This document shows positions 23,167-33,501 of a stretch of DNA of 62,000 bases, piece after piece. The translations under genes were made by a program, and so were the position numbers. The DNA lies in the NCBI RefSeq assembly GCF_963678635.1, contig NC_087062.1, forward strand, positions 48,580,552 through 48,642,551, read 5' to 3'. The number at the start of each line of letters is the position of its first letter. The stretch's first letter is position 1. The notes beneath the pieces were generated by a model, which ran no database searches, was not told the DNA's origin, and saw only the letters and a program-made list of their open reading frames with translations. Origin of the DNA: Symsagittifera roscoffensis (lineage: Eukaryota > Xenacoelomorpha > Acoela > Convolutidae).

Positions 23167-24803
23167 ACCCATTTCTTCCTGCTTTAAATTATTTATAAAT
23201 GTGAAGTTTTCGTCAAAGCTTTTATAACGCTTTAACTTTGTTATTTTACCTAACGTTTTGTATACTGAGCAGTAAATCTAATTTAATCTTACTAAAAAAT
23301 AAGATTACGAGTATTATCCAACAAATATACTACAATGAATAGCGGTTCTGTATGACACCTAAGGGGATATGCCAAAATGCATGAACACGGATTTAATTCT
23401 TAACCGAGATCGAAAACAGTCAAGTACGCTTACAATTTTGGACCATCCTCAGAATCAAATAAAGATAGAGGGATCGGAAGCCAATGGCTCAGACAAAAAA
23501 AAGTTTTTCGACTTCAATATATTTGCAAAAAAACTGCAAAAGGCCAGGAGTTTCAAATATTACAGTGTTACGAGTCTATAATGAATTCATTTTCAGGCGG
23601 TTTTATTAACTTAAAATTCAGTATTAAACTTAAGGGAATGTCAAATTACCCTACGTGCAATAACGAGAATTAATAGAGTGAAACCTTTGATGAAAGAACT
23701 AGCCAATGTAAGATTGTAACAAACTCATTCTGCGAAGTTAATTTGCACCATCGGATTCCTCTTAGGGCCCAAGTAGGGACCGATGACAATAATTATCATC
23801 TTTGTAGTTTTCAAGTTACAAAATGCAAACTAGAAGAAATTCATCAAAAAGGGAGATATCACCTCCTTTCTTCTCAACACATTGATAAAAATTTTCATCA
23901 ATATTCTTTATCAAAAAATGGGCGAACAACGTTTTTCGACCCGACCCGCCGCAGATTTATGCCAGCATTTGTTGGTGGCTTCATGTAGCCTTTTTAAAAT
24001 TATGGTACCATATTCTTTCAACAACGCAAATGCTTGTTGGTGGCTGTTTGCAGCCTTTGAGACTCTTATGATTCGCTCCTCACAATTTGGCCAAAATATC
24101 AATTCGGTAGTTCAAAATCCACAACATGCAGGCATTTAAACCCTTAAAAACAACAAATTTTCAGAAGCAACATTTTGAAAATTGTACTGCATCATCCTTA
24201 AGATTGTTTACGTTAAACTTTTGCATCATAAAGTTCAGAATGACTTTCTGTACTAAAGATGTGAACATGGATTGATGCAGAGGATTAAAACCAAAGAGAA
24301 ACTAATAAACTTATCTTTTTGAAAACTATACAGTTTGCAAATTGTCTGTTTAATTTTCCTTTTCTACGATATTTCATTTTGATTTGATTCTAATTTAAGT
24401 CTTTTCTTTTTTCTATCAAAAAATAAAACAAAAATTGCTGGTTATGACAACCAGGTGGACATACATTTATATTAGGGGTTAATTAATGCCCAAATTTCCA
24501 TTTTTGCTTTAACTACATAAGTTTAATATCTGAGCTTATCTGTGTCGGAAAATGCTTTATTCCTGTGGTTAATAAACACCATGATCGTCTTTCTTCATTT
24601 GTATTCCTGTGGTTAATAAACACCATGATCGTCTTTCTTCATTTGTTTTCCGTGGTGGGTTTGTGTGGAACCACAAGATTATATTTACCACCTTTTATAT
24701 ATATACAATTTTACACTTTGTCCTTCATTGTTCAAACATTTGATAATTAGCCTTAATATCCGAATGTAATTCGGGATTTTGAATATTTGGTCATTTTATA
24801 TTG
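23167..24803 (+). other. Internal region of the LTR element without recognisable coding
   Basis: Here a normal Gypsy element would encode RT, RNase H and integrase. I looked for YxDD-like, HHCC and D-D-E patterns in short open frames and found none. Small open stretches (23369-23581, 23743-23988, 23882-24139) have no domain signal. A 44-bp tandem duplication lies at 24558-24646. Two diverged copies of 'tgttggtggct' and its flank lie near 23965 and 24035. Confidence 0.6.
24558..24646 (+). repeat. 44-bp tandem duplication
   Basis: Two copies of a unit beginning TATTCCTGTGGTTAATAAAC at 24558 and 24602, identical across the unit by eye. It lies inside the LTR element upstream of its 3' ORF. Confidence 0.85.
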
Positions 24804-25388
24804 ATGTTTAGCAAAATGGAATACGACCCAATTTTAAACTGGAACTGCAGAAATGCAGAACCTGCACCAGAGGAATTTACAAGAAAGCTGCCTCTCAGGA
24901 AGAAACAACGGAAACCGGTAGCAGTTCAATCTTTGTCAATGGACGACGGGTTAAATAAGAACCCTCGCAACTTTCCCAGTTTAACCCAAAGATTGGAGCT
25001 GCAGAAGTGCAGAGAAACCAAATTGGATACGGAAAATCCAAAATATATAACGAGTTTAAAGTACTCAATAAAGGAAAATTTTAACAGATGGAAACTTCCA
25101 TCGTTCATTGAAGTCGTTAACTCAACGACAATGGAAATGGCGATGATGCCTATCGACTTCATAACCCAGCCAGAAGGGGTTATAAAGAACGAAAACAACT
25201 TCTGGAAATTAAAGAAGAGGGAGGAACACGGCTACATCCTCAAGGCAGGAGGCACGCAAGTCACCATTCCGTTCGAGGGAAGAACTGCTTTTTCGAACCA
25301 TGTAAAAAACAGACAGGAAGAACAGGTTGACATTCAACAATTTACGGACGGAATGAGCAGACTACGAATGAATCAAAAACAAAATTAA
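24804..25388 (+). CDS. 3' ORF of the LTR element, unknown protein
   Basis: ATG at 24804 (second ATG at 24816), stop TAA at 25386-25388, about 194 residues. The N-terminal quarter is basic with a possible nuclear localisation patch (RKLPLRKKQRKP). A short internal similarity joins DPILNWNCRNAEPAP near the start with LELQKCRETK about 50 residues later. No signal peptide or TM, so it is not env-like. A +1 shift near the stop would continue into a Lys/Leu-rich helical tail (KKKIVKLQQKLEASQRKI) to TAG at 25492-25494. That could be a coiled coil lost by a one-base change, or coincidence. Its position suggests expression from a spliced subgenomic RNA; 'tgatgtttag' at 24803-24812 is a possible acceptor. 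No family recognised. Confidence 0.5.
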   Translation: MFSKMEYDPILNWNCRNAEPAPEEFTRKLPLRKKQRKPVAVQSLSMDDGLNKNPRNFPSLTQRLELQKCRETKLDTENPKYITSLKYSIKENFNRWKLPSFIEVVNSTTMEMAMMPIDFITQPEGVIKNENNFWKLKKREEHGYILKAGGTQVTIPFEGRTAFSNHVKNRQEEQVDIQQFTDGMSRLRMNQKQN

Positions 25389-25612
25389 AAAGAAGAAAAT
25401 CGTGAAGTTGCAACAAAAACTTGAGGCTTCACAGAGGAAGATAGCGATCCTCAGATCGTACAATGTGGAGCTTGAATCCGGAAGGAAGCTCTAGATAAAA
25501 CCTAACTTTTTCGTTTGATGTTCTCTTTAAATTTTATAACTATAGTATTTAACCATTAAAGTGTTTAAATTTTCACCATGGTAACTGTAAGAATCGAACA
25601 GCTTAATTTTCT

Positions 25613-25623
25613 AAAAAAAGGGG
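25613..25623 (+). other. Polypurine tract candidate
   Basis: AAAAAAAGGGG lies five bases before the 3' LTR, the place where plus-strand DNA synthesis is primed in LTR retroelements. Confidence 0.7.
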
Positions 25624-25628
25624 TGAGT

Positions 25629-26780
25629 TGTAGTATTGCGAAATACTACACACACACAAAAGACCATTGTCTTAATTGTTTATTTAACGACCCAATTCTA
25701 AATTGGAGCGTGCCATTTAAATTAAAGCCTCTTTTCACTAAATCAGATATTGACTGATTTACTCTTATTAGGACTATAAAATCTTGTTTTGAAAATCCAC
25801 TCCTTTTTGAATACTTGTCCAAGTTTTCTCATTTTTTCATACTCAATATTTGAAAAGGGCGGCGATTATTAATACGTCCCTTTTAACTTAACTTGAAACA
25901 AACTGGATAAATATTTAGCAGTCTTGCCGGCTGCACTGAAATTCTCCTTGCTTTGATTAAGCAGAGGTGCACCTGCAATATGATGCATCAGAGAGAGTAA
26001 TATGAATTTTTAATAAGACAAACTGAAGGCTGCGGTTTTTATCAAAGGGGACTAATAAGTTGAAGATATTTGATTTGAAAAAATCAAATAAAAACTAGTT
26101 GAATATTCCCTTATAAGAAAGGGAGAACAAAGGAGCAGGTGAAACCTGAATAATTAAAGATTGAATCAGCCGCCGGTTTATGCTTACGAGCAAAAGGACT
26201 GGCCTGAAATCTTCAGTGTTTCATTTTGCTCAGTAAGCAGCAAGTTAGATCTCTTCAGTCAGATCTTTTCAAAATAAATAATTTTTCTTTTCTGCCTTTA
26301 CAATAAAATTAAACTAGCCTTTTTCACAAATAAAATAGAGAATAAATTCTCATTTAAAGTTCGATAAAATTATAAATCGAGATACTCGAGAGACCCACAC
26401 CTGAGGAAGTTTGACTACAAGTACCCAAAGGACTACGGCAAGACGATTCAGACGACCCAACCAGAAGTGCTGACTTGGACAAAATCAAGGGCAACCATAC
26501 ATACAAATCAGCCACCGACCTTAGTAAGAAGATAAAATATTGATGAAGAAAATAAGATTAGCTCAACCTCCCCTCATAGGTATATTTCTTTAAGCTGTTC
26601 GATTCATTTATATAATCTAATAACCCAGTGCTTTGTATTTAACCAACTAATTAATTCATACCTTTTCTAACTATTGTTTCTACTCTACTTTTTGTCAAGA
26701 CAATTTGACGATTTAAGGTGAGACTTATAACTTAGGATAAAAATTACTAAGCATTCAACCAGCAATGAGCGCTTAGTAAA
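25629..26780 (+). repeat. 3' LTR
   Basis: 1152 bp, the same length as the 5' LTR, with no difference found on line-by-line reading. It is followed by ATAT (26781-26784), the second target-site copy. Confidence 0.9.
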
Positions 26781-26784
26781 ATAT

Positions 26785-27120
26785 AAAACCGTTGCGAAAG
26801 CAGAGCTTTCGTCAAATACCTTGATACCGCATTTAAAGGGAATCGTTGCGAATTGTCCTGGGCATGTTGCAGAAAACCCCGAGTTGATTTACTCAATTTT
26901 TGTTAAAGAGGGTTGTTTTTACTCAATGCAAGGACCAATTTTTTTTGTCAACCATGAGTGTGAGCAAAATTGTAGTTACGAAGTTCAAAAAGGCAAAAAG
27001 GGCGTGGTGTTTCTGCGAACTCTTGTTTATACTGAAAAAGGATCTGAAATAACGGTTAAGTATGGTAAGTCTTTTATTTGGAGCCAATATGGAATTTTGC
27101 CTGTGTCCTCACAGCGAGTA
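26785..27120 (+). pseudogene. SET-domain core, frameshifted
   Basis: Frame 1 runs on from the fragment ending at 17493. It contains the SET C-terminal hallmark: FVNHECEQNC (NHxCxxNC), then GKKGVVFLRTLVY, then GSEITVKYG, which corresponds to the cofactor-binding and catalytic end of SET lysine methyltransferases. A single-base shift near 27072 moves the frame. After it, FGANMEFCLCPH in frame 2 resembles the post-SET Cys cluster (C-x-C), with Ser where the third Cys is expected. The nearest architecture I recall is the Suv4-20-like group. Because of the shift, and the LTR insertion upstream, this copy cannot make an intact enzyme. Confidence 0.65.
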
Positions 27121-28618
27121 TCACACATCAAAGCAGGTGAGCAAGCTAACGTCAAGACCGCCAAAAAGAACGCGGTCTGGTAAATGCTTCTATGTTAATG
27201 TGGAAAACAAGGAACCTAATCTTGTGAGTATCAACAAGTGTCAACTAGAACAAAGTACTGTATGTGCTTCCTTTAACAGTCTAGAAAGTTCAGAATATGA
27301 AATTTTAAGCAATGAAAATAACCATGCAACTGATGTAACAGAAAATACTGAAATAACAGAAAATGCAGGTGATCAAATAACATGTATCAGCAAAATACCA
27401 ACAAGTTCCACGTGTATTGATGAAATTTCCAAGGTGGGGTGTGAAGTAAAACAAAGTACTAAAAATGTTGCTTTTAACAATCTAGAAAGTTCGGAATTCG
27501 AAAACTGAAGCATTGAAAATAACCATGCACATGAGGTAACAGAAAAGACTGAAATAACAGAAAATGCAGGTGATCAATTAATCTTTTTTAACAAAATATC
27601 AACTTGTTTCTTGGACAATGATGAAATTTACAATGTGTCTCAGCAAACTAACTCTGCGCTCAATTTAGATTCAAACATTGCATCTGGATCGCGTAAGTCT
27701 TCCAGAAACAAGTTTGCCGCAGTAAAAAGTTTATACAACGATGACTTGTTTAACTTTGATTGTAACATATGCCCTGTACCAGTTAGACTCACTAATGTAA
27801 ACTTGATGCAGCATTTCAGTTTGTTGCACAAAAAAGAAGTTACTTTTGACTGTCCTTTGGAGGGATGTGGGAGAACTTATACGGGTTTTTTCACATTCAA
27901 TAGATATATTTTGCAGCATGAAACAGAATTGGCTTTTAACCGATGTAAACTAGCTGATGAAGTTTTGATGAATGATAATTTAAATGTTATATGCAATAAC
28001 ACGCTAATTTTTCAACCTGAAAACAATGCTGTTTCGAATGGAAGTGAAATCAATATCATCAAAACCAATGAAATCGTTGAATCAATAGAAACAAAGAATT
28101 TTCAACTAGTTTCAGAAACAACCTCAGGAACAAGTCTGATAACTCAAAGTAGTTCGGCTGTGCAGCGAAAGAATTATATTTGAACAAGAGCTAAGTTTTT
28201 AACTCAAAAAAGGGAAAATCACTCTTGTAAGTTTGAAGGTTGTAGTAGCCGTGCTGTAAGTGTTGTAAATTTTGATCATCATGTTGGCAAATATGATGGA
28301 AATGCAAAAAACTGGCCTTGTGTTTTCTGTTATCGAGTTTTTGGTTCTCGTAGTGTTTTGAGAAAGCATGTAAGAATACTTCGTTCTGAAACTGAAAATG
28401 AACCACCTGCATGCAATTTTTCAAGCAACGATCTATCTTTTGATAAAAGTACACCCAATCCTATTCTAACTGATGAAATGAATATTGATTTATTGGGATG
28501 TATTTTAGTCGTTTCTGTGATGGTTCTTTTGGTCGTGAGCTGCTTTTCAAGTCTTTGCACTGCTCTTGAAATAATTGGAAGCAAAGTTTCGGTTTTATGG
28601 AAAATGCTCATAATGTAG
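27121..28618 (+). pseudogene. Linker with 67-residue repeat and C2H2 fingers of the SET/transposase gene
   Basis: Frame 2 continues from the shifted SET frame to 28618, with only two in-frame stops (27506-27508 and 28181-28183). The linker contains two copies of a 201-bp (67-residue) unit starting near 27250 and 27451, sharing NNLESSE-like and TEITENAGDQ stretches. Zinc-finger-like pairs follow: CNICPV...H...H and CPLEGCGRTY...H around 27755-27920, then CKFEGCSSRA...H and CVFCYRVFGS...H around 28226-28370. This finger set ahead of an RNase-H-like region matches a transposase architecture I recall as common in cnidarians and other invertebrates. Confidence 0.6.
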
Positions 28619-30783
28619 CTAGTGACATGATTGATAAATTCTTAAGAGCACTGATAGAGATTGGTTCAATGGTACCGAACGTAAATGATTGTGCAATATA
28701 CACAAATTTGGTAAATTCTAGTGAAAGTTTTTGTTTTTTGTCTGAGAGTAACCAATATCAACTTCTAAAGTTTTTGAAAGATCAAAAAACCTTTCTCATG
28801 TCAACCGATTTAAAATTTGGCAATACATGTGAGTCGAAAAACATAGGAGATATGACGGTATATTGTGAAATTCAAAAAATGGTCAGTTCATCTCTATTTC
28901 TCAAGTGTTGAAAAATGTCATATTCGAACATGATGAAATTTTTGATGTATGCATTTTGTAAATTTTGCATTTTGATGTATGCATAGATAAACTAAGTAAC
29001 GACGGAGTTCTTCTAGATTGTATGCAAACGGAAGGACGTTTTAAAGTCAATTATAATGTGGACGCACCACATTTACCTAATATTGAAGCTTCTGTTTTTG
29101 ATTCCCATTCTGATAAGATTTTTTGACGTGTACCTGCAACTTTATTTTGATGAAGTTGAGCCGGTTAATCCCATTGGCACAAGAACAACCATTCATAAAC
29201 TAGGCTGTTTTTATTGGACATTAAGCAATCTTCCCCCATGGATTTCATCTGACATGCGCATGATGCATGTTGTTGCGTTTGTTGCCTACCTTTATATTGT
29301 AGAATTTCGTTTTAGCGAAGTTTTAAATACAATAAGTGAAGATCTCAAACAACTTGAAAAAGGAATGAAAATTTTAGCCAGAAGTGGAAAGGAATTTATT
29401 TTGTTTGGCAAAGGCATGACTTTTGTGGCTGACAATTTAGCATATAAAGCAGTTATGGGTTTTAAAGAAAGTTTTTCTGCGGGTAGTTGTTGCTCTTAAG
29501 TGTGTAATTCCTCAATCCATGTTTAATGATAGACACGAAGAATGTTTTGACGAGTTGAGAATCCCATCCAGATGTATTGAAAATTTCGAGCAGAAGTATA
29601 ACGGTATCAAGCGTGTTTGTGAATTGAAAACAGTTTTTTTAACCCCTACGAAAATTTCACAGTTGATTTACATCATGACATATTCCACGGCAGTCTTACT
29701 TTAAGAGTTGTCTTGAATGGTTTAATTCCTGATTACCTGACAATTAATGATTTAAATTATAGGATTAATCATTTTGGTTACGGTCGTGATATTGACGGAA
29801 AGCCTTCAGAAATAAATTATGATCGGGTTAAGGATAAAAATGCCGGGCATTTCAAGCAGAAGTATGACCAAATGTTTACTCTTTTCCGTTTTTTGCCACT
29901 GATAATTGGAAATTTTATCCCAATTATGGACGATACATGGTTGTTTTTGTTGGACTATTTGTATCTTATTTCTTTTCTAATGAGTCCTGACTTTTTAGAA
30001 GCTGACTATCAAGTTCTTGGCGTTTTAATTCGTAAGTTTTGTCTGAAAAATTTTTTTTCAGCTAAGAAACTTAAAAAAAGAAATTACTGTTTAGAGCAAC
30101 ATTTGGCTGCCTTCAGGGAGATGTATCCAGCAGAGTCCATAATTTTCAAGCAGCACAAATTGATACATTTTCTTCGCATTCTCAAATCATCAGGACCCTT
30201 TTTGTATCAAAGTGTTCTGAAATACGAAAGAAAGCATATTTTTATAAAATATATAGCCGATAACACCAATAAATTTTAAAATTATATGTAAGACATCAGT
30301 TGAATCAATTTCTTGATTGGCGCGACTCTGTTCCCAGAAAAAGCAAACGTTTCCCGAATGGGAAAGTGGTTACCGTGTCTGATAAGCTAGCCCATTGTTT
30401 TTACCCTGAAGTTTTCCCAAATAATGAGGTCTTTGAATCTCGAAGTGTTTTTAATCAAGGTACGCGATACTGAGTTGACGATATGCTAATTTTATCCTTG
30501 GAAAATGCTGACCCTTTAACTCCAAATTTTTGTCAAATTAAACGTATTTTAAGCTCCAATGATTCATTTTTTTGTTTCTTCCAAACTCAAATTAGAACAT
30601 TATGAGCACCATTCAAGATCGTTTTTAGTAACTCAAGCCCAGAAGGATAACACTCAAGTTGTAGGCCATAAAGAATTATTCGATTTTCATCCGCTATGGC
30701 TGCATCATTGCTTCCTTGCGTCTTGCTCGTTTTTTCACGTTGTCCTACGCAATCGTCTTATTTTTAATAATTATGCGTCTCAC
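28597..30783 (+). pseudogene. RNase-H-like (DDE-type) transposase, multiply frameshifted
   Basis: Coding-like pieces switch frame at least six times: 28597-28895 (frame 1), then a piece with GQFISISQVLKN, then 28985-29110, 29113-29497 (frame 1), 29498-29640 (frame 2), 29641-30278 (frame 1), 30279-30473 (frame 3), and remnants to about 30783. Recognisable blocks are LQLYFDEVEPVNPIGTR, GCFYWTLSNLPPW, FVADNLAYKAVMGFKESF, a His/Asp block DLHHDIFHGS, FTLFRFLPLIIGNFIPIMDD-like hydrophobic segments, and KHKLIHFLRILKSSGPF-like sequence. This order matches an animal transposase group related to CACTA/Plavaka-like DDE enzymes as I remember it. Two shifts sit at homopolymers (poly-T at 29633-29640). A duplicated 'ttttgatgtatgcat' disrupts 28942-28985. 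The copy is dead. Confidence 0.7.
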
Positions 30784-30959
30784 TTTGAATCCTTCAGTTG
30801 TAGCTCTGACTAGCTCGTCTTCTGTTATAAACCTCACCTATTGAATTGTTAATTGACTTTTAGAGTGAAATTATGAGTGTCAGAAAACTTAACTTCCCAC
30901 ATAAACTACTATCCCCAAAAGAACAGGAAGAGAATGAAAGTTTTAGCATGTTGCACTAA

Positions 30960-31448
30960 ATGTTTTATTTTATAACTGTGAATTATAGTGATTTTTTGGA
31001 TGACAAAATTCCGTTTTTTGGTGATTCTAATATGAAATACGCATATAATGCTACAAAAGACTTCAATCTCTTCAATAAAACTAATATAGCTGTAAGCAGT
31101 AGCAATCGACACCTTCAATCTATCTATCCAGAAATCGTTTGGTTTAATTATATTGTAATAATAGTTGGTAATAATGATTTTAATTATATGGACAATGCAC
31201 AACTAATTAAATATTATAAAGATTTGCGTGACCATATACCCGAGTTAAACATAAAGCAGTATGTCAAATTTGTAGAACTACTTCCGAGAAAAGACCATAA
31301 TGCGGAAGCTGTAAAGGCATTCAACAGAAAACTGAAGGAGTCTTTAGCCTCTGATATCATCGCAAACAACTATATTTCTCCTTGTCATTTCAGAGACGAC
31401 GAACATTATTATCTGAAACCGGAATTTGTGGCAAATTATCAAAGTTAA
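30960..31448 (+). CDS. SGNH/GDSL-hydrolase-like protein
   Basis: 162 codons with the catalytic blocks of SGNH hydrolases in order: FFGDSN (GDS at residues 21-23, the nucleophile Ser), IVGNND (GxND at 70-73) and DDEH (DxxH, Asp146 and His149). Between them is the ELLPR stretch typical of the fold. It is shorter than most free-standing esterases (about 200 residues). The first 15 residues look like upstream non-coding sequence read through, so the true start is unsure. SGNH domains occur in some invertebrate transposons (for example ORF1 of CR1-type LINEs), so this may be a TE remnant. It lies 175 bp after the decayed transposase. Substrate unknown. Confidence 0.6.
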   Translation: MFYFITVNYSDFLDDKIPFFGDSNMKYAYNATKDFNLFNKTNIAVSSSNRHLQSIYPEIVWFNYIVIIVGNNDFNYMDNAQLIKYYKDLRDHIPELNIKQYVKFVELLPRKDHNAEAVKAFNRKLKESLASDIIANNYISPCHFRDDEHYYLKPEFVANYQS

Positions 31449-31559
31449 TGGCCAACTGTTGTAGAATTATGATGGAAAAAGTTGTTACGAAGGAAATCTA
31501 AATATCGCAAGAACAGTCCTTCCTTTAAGAAAAAACAAAAAAATTAGCCCAAAATGAAC

Positions 31560-32440
31560 CAAAATCTGTTTTTCATGTCCATGATTCCAAAGCTGCAAAG
31601 ACTTTATAGGTAAAAAAATCTAAATATTTGTATAGCTGCTTGTTTTCATTTTTTCAAAAAAATCATAAAAAACAATAAATTTGCAAAACCTAAAAAGACT
31701 ACTTTTGGCGTTATTTAATTGTTTGTTGTCTCTGCTTTTTTAATCAAGAAAAGTAATTTTAAAATTCTTCAAAAGAATTAGAAAATCAAAAAAATTGTCG
31801 GTTTTTCTTCCATTCAAAAGCTAATTCGAAAAACAAAATTTAAAAATATGTCTGTAAAAGAATAAAAAATGAAAGTTTTTATGCTTAATCGGATGTTTGT
31901 CATAAATTTGTTTTTGGAATATTTTAAATGCTTCTCTCTTTTGTTTTATTTTTTTTTAACTTTTTGTGTTATTTGTTGTCTATTGATTAGCTTCAAAGCC
32001 TGATTTGTACATTTTTGATATTGTATCTTCCAGATAGAACAAAAAAAAATCAAAAAAAGTCCAAAAGTTTGCAAAACCTAGAAAAAGCTTACTTTTGGCG
32101 TTACTTAATCGACTGTTGTCTCTCTATACTTATTTAATTTGCATTTTTAAACAAGAAAAGTACATAAAAACCATCAAAAAGATAAATTATTCAAAAAAAA
32201 TTGACCATTGTTCTTCTTCCATTCAAAAGCTCGTTCAAAAAAAATGAAAAAGTCTTAAATGAAGAAAAAAAAATTCTAGGCCTAATTGGATCTTTGTCAT
32301 AATTTTTGTAACCGGAAAATTGTAAATGCTTCTCTCTCTTTGGTTTCATGTATTTGTACTTTAATTTAAAGCCTGATATGTATTTTTCTGATATTGTATC
32401 TTTTTGATAGAACGTCTTTTTTTGGGCTTTACGGTCTTAC
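31560..32440. repeat. ~390-bp tandem duplication
   Basis: Two diverged copies. 'gcaaaacctaaaaagac' near 31684 pairs with 'gcaaaacctagaaaaagc' near 32073; both continue 'tacttttggcgttactt' or a close variant, then 'gttgtctct'. The sequence is AT-rich and non-coding. Confidence 0.65.
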
Positions 32441-33460
32441 TCCTAATTTGCATCAGTTATAAATTTTAGTTAGATTTTTGTTTGAGGTCGAATCTTTATC
32501 GGGTTATCTTGAAATCAGGGTCATTATTTTCTTTGTTTTTCATATTTTGAACCAGATTTTTTGCGATCGTAACTTAAGGGGAATCATGCACATGTTGTTC
32601 AGGCTAACCCATATTTAATAATTAATAGCTTTGAATTTGGAGAGAATCTTACAGCCTTTAAATAGCCAAGGTGATTTGGAGAGAATCTTAAAGCCTTTAA
32701 ATAGCCAAAGTCTGTCCAAAGTCAGTAGCTTTGAAATTGACTCTGATTTGCTGTTGAAACCTTTTCTGGTTTAATTTCATTCATTGTCAATGCACAACTA
32801 CAATTTTAATAGCTACTAACTTTTTTAATCTAAATAAACAGTTGAGGTTGAAAATCTTTTCAGTTTATTCAGCTTCTGTGTATAATTTTTGTGCTTGTGT
32901 TGTGTAGTTCGAATCAGATCCCTTCCTTTTTACTTTAACCGGAATATTTCTTTTGTTGTTCACTCTATTTCATATTTAATACTTAACCATGTGATGAATA
33001 AAGTAGTCTTAAAGCCCTAAAAATCACCAAGCTTGCTAATTTGAAAAGGAAATTTTGTTTCGACCTTTCGGTTTTCTCAAATGTGTCAGAAGTTAGTAGC
33101 TTTAAAGTTGGCTCTGATTTGGAGTTGATCTTTTCGTGTTTACTTGCAATCAGGGGCAATGCTTAACCATGATTTGAATAGCTACTTACTTTGTTAATCA
33201 AATAAACAGTTGAGCTTCGAATTTTTTTCGGGTTGATCAGCTTCTGTTTATAATTTTGCATGTTCGTGTTGTGTAGTTTGAGCCAGATCTTTTCACTCTT
33301 ACTTTAACCGGAATCCTTCTCTTGCTGTGCATTCTAATTTTTATTTCATACTTAACTATTTAATGAATAAAGTTAGTCGTGAAGCCTTAAATTTAACCAA
33401 GCTTGCTTATTTGAAATTGATATTTTTTCTGGCCTCTTGGTTGTCTCAAATATGAGTAGT
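32440..33460. repeat. ~368-bp tandem repeat
   Basis: Diverged units share 'aataaacagttgag' (32833 and 33201), 'tttaaccggaat' and 'gttgtgtagtt', at an offset of 368 bp. A partial third copy lies at 32450-32760. A separate 45-bp duplication ('tttggagagaatctta' twice) lies at 32635-32710. No coding seen. Confidence 0.65.
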
Positions 33461-33501
33461 AGATGTTGGAGGTGATCAGGGGGTGGGGGAGGGAGAGGTG
33501 G

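Larger units (their letters stand above)
17494..26780 (+). mobile_element. Gag-pro-only (RT-less) Ty3/Gypsy-type LTR retrotransposon
   Basis: The element is 9.29 kb with two 1152-bp LTRs (17494-18645 and 25629-26780). It is flanked by ATAT at 17490-17493 and 26781-26784, a 4-bp target duplication of the kind reported for some Gypsy clades. Between the LTRs lie a PBS candidate, a 2.7-kb leader, a small ORF, gag, a frameshift-linked protease, about 1.6 kb without recognisable coding, an unfamiliar 3' ORF and a polypurine tract. I saw no reverse transcriptase (YxDD), RNase H or integrase (HHCC, D-D-E) signature; only about 2.46 kb separate the protease from the 3' LTR. The LTRs show no difference by eye and have equal length, so the insertion looks recent. 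Movement would need enzymes in trans. Confidence 0.85.

Noticed and set aside
23167-24800. Possible degenerate RT/integrase between the protease and the 3' ORF
   Set aside because: I checked the short open frames for YxDD, HHCC and D-D-E patterns and saw none. Not reported as coding, though a profile search could still detect remnants.
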